6,801 nt of DNA, taken from assembly GCA_024280135.1 (NCBI GenBank), contig JAJRQS010000358.1:1-6801 (forward strand), given 5' to 3'. Below, one piece after another: positions 1 to 4,241 of the stretch (positions within the stretch are counted from its first letter, which is position 1; every line of letters begins with the position of its first letter). The position numbers were made by a program, and so were the translations under genes. The notes below the pieces were generated by a model that did no database searches, was not told the DNA's origin, and saw only the letters and a list, made by a program, of their open reading frames with translations. The stretch is from Bacteroidota bacterium. GTDB taxonomy: Bacteria; Bacteroidota; Bacteroidia; Chitinophagales; Saprospiraceae.

Positions 1-293
1 GGAAACGTTCTTTCGGCACTGAGGGACTTCAAATACTCAATTTCATCCTGATCAACGTCATGAAAAGATTCATTTTTTTTTGTTACTTCTCCTTCCAGCA
101 ATAACTGTTGTATGATTTGGCTTGCCCTTTCAGCATCTTGAGTACTTACATAAATAGTCGGCCCAAAATTCGGTAAAGGGTATATCGAGGAAGTACCAGA
201 TTCACCTTCAAAGGCATTGATACCTGCATCAGCCAAAGCATTTAAAATAACACTTGCTTCTACCCCATTTTGACATCTATATACTATTTTCAT
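1..293 (-). CDS. DUF2007-like small protein, N-terminal 97 residues (cut by window edge)
   Basis: The frame is open from an ATG at 293 to the left window edge, giving 97 residues and no stop. It begins MKIVYRCQNGVEAS and continues with an ALADAGINAFEGE segment, a central hydrophobic strand (PTIYVS, 46-50 region) and a helix rich in Ala, Glu and Gln (DAERASQIIQQLL). This alternation (start of strand, helix that 'looks over' neighbouring residues, Gly-rich turn, strand, helix with D-A-E-x-A) resembles the DUF2007 'putative signal transducing protein' family, whose biochemical role is not established. The acidic tail after residue 70 goes beyond the core domain. It has no signal peptide or membrane segment, so it is probably cytoplasmic. 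Its ATG overlaps the TGA of the upstream TauE/SafE-like gene in an ATGA junction, so translational coupling to the oxidase operon is likely. A run of nine T on the plus strand (73-81) lies inside it. Family assignment is from pattern memory only. Confidence 0.72.
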   Translation of the reverse strand, partial: MKIVYRCQNGVEASVILNALADAGINAFEGESGTSSIYPLPNFGPTIYVSTQDAERASQIIQQLLLEGEVTKKNESFHDVDQDEIEYLKSLSAERTF

Positions 294-1015
294 TCTATTC
301 CATTTGGTAAACAAGAAGCATCTGGGTCAGCAGGATCTATTATGGGACTCCACATCCCACCCATTTCTAGCCCTCTAAAAATAAAAAGCATCGCCATCAC
401 GAGCAGTAAGATTGGGATATACTTCCTTGCTTGAAACTGAAATTTTTGCCCAGCAGTTTTCATAAACACAGGGATAAAAGTCAACATTGGGAAAGTACCC
501 AATCCAAAAAAAGCCATAAAAACCATTCCTTCTTTAGGTCCGGCAGTTGTCAATGCACCTGCTATTGCCATATAAACCAAACCACAGGGTAGTAAACCAT
601 TGGCTAACCCTACTAAAAAAGAGCTGCCAATAGCGGGTTTATCATCGGGATGATTTTTTGCTGCAAAGCGCATCACTCGACCTATCAATTTATGTACCTT
701 TCGGTAAAAGGGTAATTTTCCGATCCAACCTTCTACATTTAGTGAAAACAAAAATATGAATATCAAGGAGATACCTGTTGCAATAGAAAAGTAATTTTGC
801 ATTCCTGTTAGGTCTAGACCTTTTGCAAAAAAACCAACGACCAAACCTATCGCCACATAGGTAATGGTTCGACCCAGATTGTAAAAGGTCAAAGCAAAAA
901 AAGAAGTAATTTTATACTTGGGTGTAATCGGAATGGTCAAAGCTATGGGCGAACACATTCCAGCACAATGCAAACTGCCCGTTAGTCCAATCAAAAAAGC
1001 TGCCCACCAAATCAT
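290..1015 (-). CDS. TauE/SafE-like (cytochrome c biogenesis-type) integral membrane protein
   Basis: A 241-residue polytopic membrane protein of the sulfite exporter TauE/SafE / UreH-like transmembrane group, which is related to the DsbD transmembrane family. About six hydrophobic segments are visible, roughly at residues 3-25, 38-62, 76-92, 130-152, 163-184 and 198-215. Two conserved motifs stand out: GSLHCAGMC (His16, Cys17, Cys21) in the first membrane segment and LLPCG (Pro143, Cys144, Gly145) in the fourth, arranged as in the two pseudo-symmetric halves of the family. Relatives are regularly encoded at the end of cco clusters, and metal (copper) or thiol handling during oxidase assembly is the usual proposal; the substrate cannot be read from the sequence. 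The C-terminus has another Cys (235 region, SCLP) in a soluble tail. The start lies 1 base after the ccoH stop, and the stop overlaps the next gene by 4 bases, so it is an operon member. Confidence 0.9.
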   Translation of the reverse strand: MIWWAAFLIGLTGSLHCAGMCSPIALTIPITPKYKITSFFALTFYNLGRTITYVAIGLVVGFFAKGLDLTGMQNYFSIATGISLIFIFLFSLNVEGWIGKLPFYRKVHKLIGRVMRFAAKNHPDDKPAIGSSFLVGLANGLLPCGLVYMAIAGALTTAGPKEGMVFMAFFGLGTFPMLTFIPVFMKTAGQKFQFQARKYIPILLLVMAMLFIFRGLEMGGMWSPIIDPADPDASCLPNGIE

Positions 1016-1016
1016 A

Positions 1017-1454
1017 CTATTTCAGATTAACAGTCCGTTGGTATTCATAAGCTTTATCTGCACTTTTCCACTTAATCTTGGCTACCCATTCACCCCGCTT
1101 TAGGTTTTTAGTTGGAATGCGAATCATCTCACCCGTACCTACCTCAAAATCAAAAGTTTTATCTAATTTAAAATCAGAAGGCCTAAACATATGCACTTCG
1201 CCTTTAGCAGATTCCTCTGTTGGTAATTTAATTAATAATTCTGCTGATTCATTTTGCAAGTCAACTTTTTTATCGAGCTTCAAAAGATTTGATTGCGCAT
1301 CAATATTCTCCTGATAAGAAACGCCTTCTTGATAATAATCGGGTCTGACTAGATTTACGCCTTTCCTAGCCGTTACGACTACGGCACTTATCATCCCCAA
1401 CATAAAGACAATATAAACAATGGCAATTGAAACACCCCAATTTAATTTTTTCAT
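1017..1454 (-). CDS. ccoH: FixH/CcoH-family cbb3 oxidase assembly protein
   Basis: A 145-residue protein with a short cytoplasmic N-terminus (MKKLNWG), one membrane segment at about residues 8-28, and a periplasmic domain rich in beta-strands. The segment after the membrane anchor, VRPDYYQEGVSYQ (residues 37-48), is the recognisable FixH-family signature, and the C-terminal part has the alternating pattern of a small beta-sandwich ending in RTVNLK. In proteobacteria CcoH is needed for stable assembly of the cbb3 complex and contacts the CcoN and CcoP subunits; the same role is inferred here. The gene sits 48 bases after ccoG and 1 base before the TauE/SafE-like gene, matching the usual ccoG-ccoH order. 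The leader has no clear Shine-Dalgarno sequence and is A-rich (CTAAAAACGAAAGCT before the ATG). A perfect 12-bp palindrome precedes the start. Confidence 0.92.
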   Translation of the reverse strand: MKKLNWGVSIAIVYIVFMLGMISAVVVTARKGVNLVRPDYYQEGVSYQENIDAQSNLLKLDKKVDLQNESAELLIKLPTEESAKGEVHMFRPSDFKLDKTFDFEVGTGEMIRIPTKNLKRGEWVAKIKWKSADKAYEYQRTVNLK

Positions 1455-1463
1455 AGCTTTCGT

Positions 1464-1475
1464 TTTTAGCTAAAA
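1464..1475. repeat. 12-bp perfect palindrome upstream of ccoH
   Basis: TTTTAGCTAAAA is perfectly self-complementary. Its edge lies 10 bases upstream of the ccoH ATG (1454), inside the 48-base ccoG-ccoH gap. It could be a dimeric protein site, or simply part of the A-rich translation leader common in Bacteroidota. The adjoining bases, up to 1482, resemble those at 6581-6599 upstream of ccoS (15 of 19 identical). An AT-only palindrome of this length can occur by chance in AT-rich DNA. Confidence 0.4.
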
Positions 1476-1502
1476 GTTAAACATCCATGAACTTGATAAG
1501 CC

Positions 1503-2975
1503 TTACTTATCTGGCCCCACAAAGTTAATATCCACTTCTTCTAGCTGCTTTCCATCTACAAACACACCAACCTTCACCATTGTTGAGTGACCATGGATAT
1601 CTTTTTCGTCAAGTGTTAAGAAGACAGAACCTTCTACTCTTCCTTTTGGCTCTACAACAAACTTTTGAACACCAATAAAATCCAATTTTCCATCCACATC
1701 CAAGAGTTTTATTTCTACTGGAATGGTTTTTCTTGTTTTATTAATTAATTGGTACGTATAGAAATTCTTACCGTGCTGTTCATCCACTTTCATATAGACA
1801 CTACCTCTTGTCCGTTGGATAAATAATTTTACGGAAGTACGGCTCGTCAGGAGATAACCCAAAAAGCCCAATAATGCGACCATTACAACTGTATAAGCGA
1901 TGGTTCTGACATTAAAAATAGTCGTCTCTTTTTTACTCACAATGCTATTGTAGGAGGCATACCTGATTAAACCTTGTGGTCTGCCTACTTTTTCCATAAT
2001 ACTGTCACAAGCATCCATACAGAGCGTACAGTTGATACATTCTAGTTGTGTACCATTTCTGATATCAATCCCTGTTGGACAAACTTTCACACAAAGGTCA
2101 CAATCCACACAATCCCCTAACACCTCCTCTCCTACAAACGAAGCAGTAGTCACACCTACATCCGCTAAAGCTACATCTGCCTTCTTCTTTTTCTTCTTTT
2201 TGGCTTTCCCCCTTGGCTCTCCTCTTTCAAAGTCATAAGAGACAGTGATAGAGTTTTTATCTAGAAATACACCCTGTAACCGTCCATAAGGACAAATAGT
2301 GGTACATACTTGATCTCTTAGATTTGCAAAAACCATAAAGAAAATAAAGGAAAATACCAGTATTGCGATAAAACCACCTATATGCTGCCCAAGAGGTTCT
2401 GTTATAATTTTTATTACTTGGTCAGAGCCGATAATGTACATCAAGAAAAAGTTAGCAATCACAAAAGCGACCAAGTAGAAAAGAGTCCATTTTAGTCCTT
2501 TCTTCCACTTTTTTTCATTCGTCCAGCCTTTCTTGTCCAGCCTACGGGACTTATTGGCATCCCCCTCTACCCAATATTCAATTCTTCTAAAAATATGCTC
2601 CATGAATATGGTCTGAGGGCACAGCCAACCACAAAAAAATCGACCATAAATTACTGTAAACAAAAGTATAAATACAATACCCGTCAACATAAAAACGGCA
2701 AACAAGAAAGTATCCTGTACGGTAAAAGGAAACCCCATGACAATAAACTCCTTCTTCAAAATATTAAAAAGCAACAGTGGCTCTCCCTTTATTCTAATAA
2801 AAGGGCCTGCAAAAAATAATAATAACAAAAGAACTGCTACTATGGTCCGACGCCAATAGTATTTACCTTTTTGTTGTTTAGGATATACCCAAATACGTTT
2901 ACCAGACTCTGATACTGTCGCTAGATGGTCTCTGTATTCTTCTGAAGAGTTTTGTGGGTTTTGTTGGTCTGCCAT
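1503..2975 (-). CDS. ccoG: CcoG (FixG/RdxA) polyferredoxin, cbb3 oxidase assembly copper reductase
   Basis: A 490-residue membrane iron-sulfur protein. In cbb3 assembly CcoG is reported to reduce Cu(II) to Cu(I) for delivery to the oxidase. About five membrane segments are visible, near residues 44-60, 87-108, 165-182, 200-218 and 354-376. Cysteine motifs in order: CGWLCP (Cys115, Cys119), CTTICPYGR (Cys224, Cys228), then two 4Fe-4S ferredoxin clusters at Cys289/292/295/299 and Cys313/316/319/323, followed by DACDSIM. The periplasmic C-terminal region (about 383-490) matches the Ig-like FixG C-terminal domain. I chose the ATG at 2975 (MADQQ) over the in-frame TTG at 2999, which would add eight residues (AFLKRYI), because ATG is preferred and CcoG has a hydrophilic cytoplasmic N-terminus. 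An unusual lysine-rich insert (residues 257-287) precedes the ferredoxin domain. The gene follows ccoP after a 109-base gap full of inverted repeats. Confidence 0.96.
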   Translation of the reverse strand: MADQQNPQNSSEEYRDHLATVSESGKRIWVYPKQQKGKYYWRRTIVAVLLLLLFFAGPFIRIKGEPLLLFNILKKEFIVMGFPFTVQDTFLFAVFMLTGIVFILLFTVIYGRFFCGWLCPQTIFMEHIFRRIEYWVEGDANKSRRLDKKGWTNEKKWKKGLKWTLFYLVAFVIANFFLMYIIGSDQVIKIITEPLGQHIGGFIAILVFSFIFFMVFANLRDQVCTTICPYGRLQGVFLDKNSITVSYDFERGEPRGKAKKKKKKKADVALADVGVTTASFVGEEVLGDCVDCDLCVKVCPTGIDIRNGTQLECINCTLCMDACDSIMEKVGRPQGLIRYASYNSIVSKKETTIFNVRTIAYTVVMVALLGFLGYLLTSRTSVKLFIQRTRGSVYMKVDEQHGKNFYTYQLINKTRKTIPVEIKLLDVDGKLDFIGVQKFVVEPKGRVEGSVFLTLDEKDIHGHSTMVKVGVFVDGKQLEEVDINFVGPDK

Positions 2976-3010
2976 GATATAGCGTTTTAAAAAAGCCAAT
3001 AGTTTAAAAA

Positions 3011-3018
3011 CAAAAATA
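3011..3018 (-). promoter_or_regulatory. Possible Bacteroidota -7 element upstream of ccoG
   Basis: Read on the minus strand this is TATTTTTG, an exact fit to the Bacteroidota -7 consensus TAnnTTTG, ending 35 bases before the ccoG ATG. There is no good TTG at the -33 position, only the T8 tract at 3034-3041. It overlaps the 3' side of the hairpin described at 3013-3061, so the same bases could equally be the U-rich tail of a terminator. It may allow separate low-level expression of the assembly genes. Confidence 0.25.
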
Positions 3019-3061
3019 GGTGAGAAAGTACTTAAAAAAAAGGACTATGCTCACCTATTTT
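3013..3061 (-). terminator. Hairpin with 12-bp perfect stem and U-rich tail between ccoP and ccoG
   Basis: AAAATAGGTGAG (3013-3024) is the exact reverse complement of CTCACCTATTTT (3050-3061), with a 25-base loop between them. On the minus-strand transcript the stem is followed by U-G-UUUUU (3012 down to 3006), which resembles an intrinsic terminator, although the loop is long and contains its own U8 tract. It lies 24 bases after the ccoP stop and 38 bases before the ccoG ATG. The likely effect is partial termination or transcript processing, giving more of the structural subunits than of the assembly factors. It could also only stabilise the upstream mRNA. Confidence 0.5.
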
Positions 3062-3063
3062 AA

Positions 3064-3086
3064 AATAGAATAGTATCAATTCTATT
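3064..3086 (-). repeat. Small inverted repeat overlapping the ccoP stop codon
   Basis: AATAGAAT (3064-3071) pairs with ATTCTATT (3079-3086) across a 7-base loop; the right arm covers two bases of the ccoP stop codon (3085-3087). Next to it, CTATTTTAAAATAG (3055-3068) is a perfect 14-bp palindrome that links this repeat with the larger hairpin at 3013-3061, so alternative foldings exclude each other. The stem is AT-rich and weak alone. Confidence 0.4.
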
Positions 3087-3993
3087 ATTCCGGTTTGTAA
3101 AGTTCTCCTTCTGAATCTTTTGGATTTGCCGGAGTTGTACCCTGAAATTTTACTAGGACATAACTAGCAACTTGCTGCATTTCCTTTCCAGAAAGTTCTG
3201 TTTTCCATGCCACCATACCTTTACCAGGTCTCCCTCCATTTTTGACTACATTGAAGACGTTCTTAATGCCCCCACCATGAATCCAATATTCATCTGTCAA
3301 ATTAGGTCCTACAAGACCGCCCCCATCAGCTAAATGACAAGCAACACACTTCGTTTCAAAAGTAGCTTTACCCGCAGCTAGACTAGCATCATCCTTTAAC
3401 AATTCTACATTATTCTCTGTAATGCTACCTCCATGAGCCTTCACATAGGCATCCACTTCAGCTTGTCCAAGCGCCATTTCTTCTTGATATTGCTTATCTG
3501 AACTCCAATCAGTCAGTACATGATAATAAGCAAAATAAATCACCCCGAAAATGGATGTAATCCAAAACAGTCCCACCCACCAAGGTGGAAGCTTGTTGTT
3601 TAATTCTTGAATACCGTCATATTCGTGATCTAAAAGCAGATCCTTTTCATCATCAAATACGTCCAAACCTTTTGAAAAATCTGAACCCGAAAATCCTTCA
3701 TCCGGACTTGGTGAAGAAAAGCCTTCGCTATTACCCGTAGAACGAAGAACCGCATCATTACCAGTTGATGCTGAAGTCGTTGAAGACCTTGTCGGTGTAG
3801 CATGCGAAACTGCCTCATTCAACTGCTTCAATGCAGCCCCAGACCGAATCAGTGCGTAAACACCAAATAAAATCGTTACAAATCCGATAGCCGTCAAGGC
3901 ATATAAGAAGGTGGAACTAGTTCCGTCTGCGCCAAAGGCAAGTGCAGGAACTAGGAACGATAGTAACGAGAAAAAAACTTTATTATTCGTCAT
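3085..3993 (-). CDS. ccoP: CcoP, single-heme cytochrome c subunit of cbb3 oxidase
   Basis: A 302-residue membrane-anchored cytochrome c that passes electrons into the cbb3 oxidase. In order: a hydrophobic N-terminus (about 5-22, signal peptide or first membrane segment), a second membrane segment (about 28-49), a Ser/Thr/Gly-rich linker (about 64-110), the conserved FixP N-terminal motif (HEYDGIQELNNKLPPWW, 123-139), a third membrane segment (about 138-158), and a C-terminal cytochrome c domain. That domain has one heme site, CVACH (216-220), and a likely axial ligand Met260 in GKGMVAW. Proteobacterial CcoP carries two c hemes; here only one CxxCH exists, which agrees with what I recall for Bacteroidota. 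The start, MTNNK, is 11 bases after the ccoQ stop and has an A-rich leader (ACTAAAAAC). The linker and the extra N-terminal helices keep the length close to that of two-heme homologues. Confidence 0.95.
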   Translation of the reverse strand: MTNNKVFFSLLSFLVPALAFGADGTSSTFLYALTAIGFVTILFGVYALIRSGAALKQLNEAVSHATPTRSSTTSASTGNDAVLRSTGNSEGFSSPSPDEGFSGSDFSKGLDVFDDEKDLLLDHEYDGIQELNNKLPPWWVGLFWITSIFGVIYFAYYHVLTDWSSDKQYQEEMALGQAEVDAYVKAHGGSITENNVELLKDDASLAAGKATFETKCVACHLADGGGLVGPNLTDEYWIHGGGIKNVFNVVKNGGRPGKGMVAWKTELSGKEMQQVASYVLVKFQGTTPANPKDSEGELYKPE

Positions 3994-4004
3994 GTTTTTA
4001 GTTT

Positions 4005-4178
4005 TTACTTCTTTGTTTCTATTATGTCATCATCTTCTAAAGGCAAATTGGACATATAATCCACATCACTTTTCTTCTTCGTAATAGCCATTACTACCGC
4101 AATGACAAACACTGTGAAAAAAATTAGTGTGGAGAGAATTCCCGCCCATTCTGTATTATCAAAAAGTCCTTTAAACAT
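4005..4178 (-). CDS. ccoQ: CcoQ-like small membrane subunit of cbb3 oxidase
   Basis: A 57-residue frame starting MFKGLFDNTEWAG and ending DIIETKK. It has one membrane segment (about residues 12-31), followed by a basic KKK stop-transfer motif (34-36) and an acidic tail (LPLEDDD), which puts the C-terminus in the cytoplasm. Size, single helix and position between ccoN/O and ccoP match CcoQ/FixQ, a non-catalytic subunit that stabilises the CcoP-CcoNO interaction. The sequence itself is too short and divergent to prove homology. ATG at 4178; the TAA at 4005-4007 lies 11 bases before the ccoP ATG. The start follows a strong hairpin in the 63-base gap after ccoNO. Confidence 0.87.
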   Translation of the reverse strand: MFKGLFDNTEWAGILSTLIFFTVFVIAVVMAITKKKSDVDYMSNLPLEDDDIIETKK

Positions 4179-4191
4179 GATGTCAATTTTG

Positions 4192-4233
4192 ATTAGCCAG
4201 TTGCCATCGACAAGCGATAGACAACTGGTTAAT
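4192..4233 (-). repeat. Strong hairpin between ccoNO and ccoQ
   Basis: Outer arms 4192-4203 and 4222-4233 pair at 11 of 12 positions (one mismatch, 4196/4229), with CCAGTTG/CAACTGG as the GC-containing part. Inside, ATCG (4206-4209) pairs with CGAT (4215-4218) around a 5-base loop. The structure begins 8 bases after the ccoNO stop and ends 13 bases before the ccoQ ATG. There is no T-tract after it on the minus strand, so an intrinsic terminator is unlikely. An mRNA stability or processing element, or control of ccoQ translation, fits better. Confidence 0.6.
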
Positions 4234-4241
4234 GTGAATGA

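Noticed and set aside
73..81. Run of nine T (A9 in the DUF2007-like gene) as a frameshift site
   Set aside because: The frame reads through with a sensible protein on both sides, so there is no sign of a frameshift; slippage cannot be judged from sequence alone.
2032..2238. Plus-strand open frame of 68 codons
   Set aside because: It is the antisense of ccoG; its run of Phe is the complement of the lysine tract, and it has no family features or leader of its own.
2976..2999. In-frame upstream TTG start (2999) for ccoG, adding eight residues
   Set aside because: The ATG at 2975 gives the expected hydrophilic N-terminus; TTG is a rare start, and the extra residues lie in the AT-rich leader.
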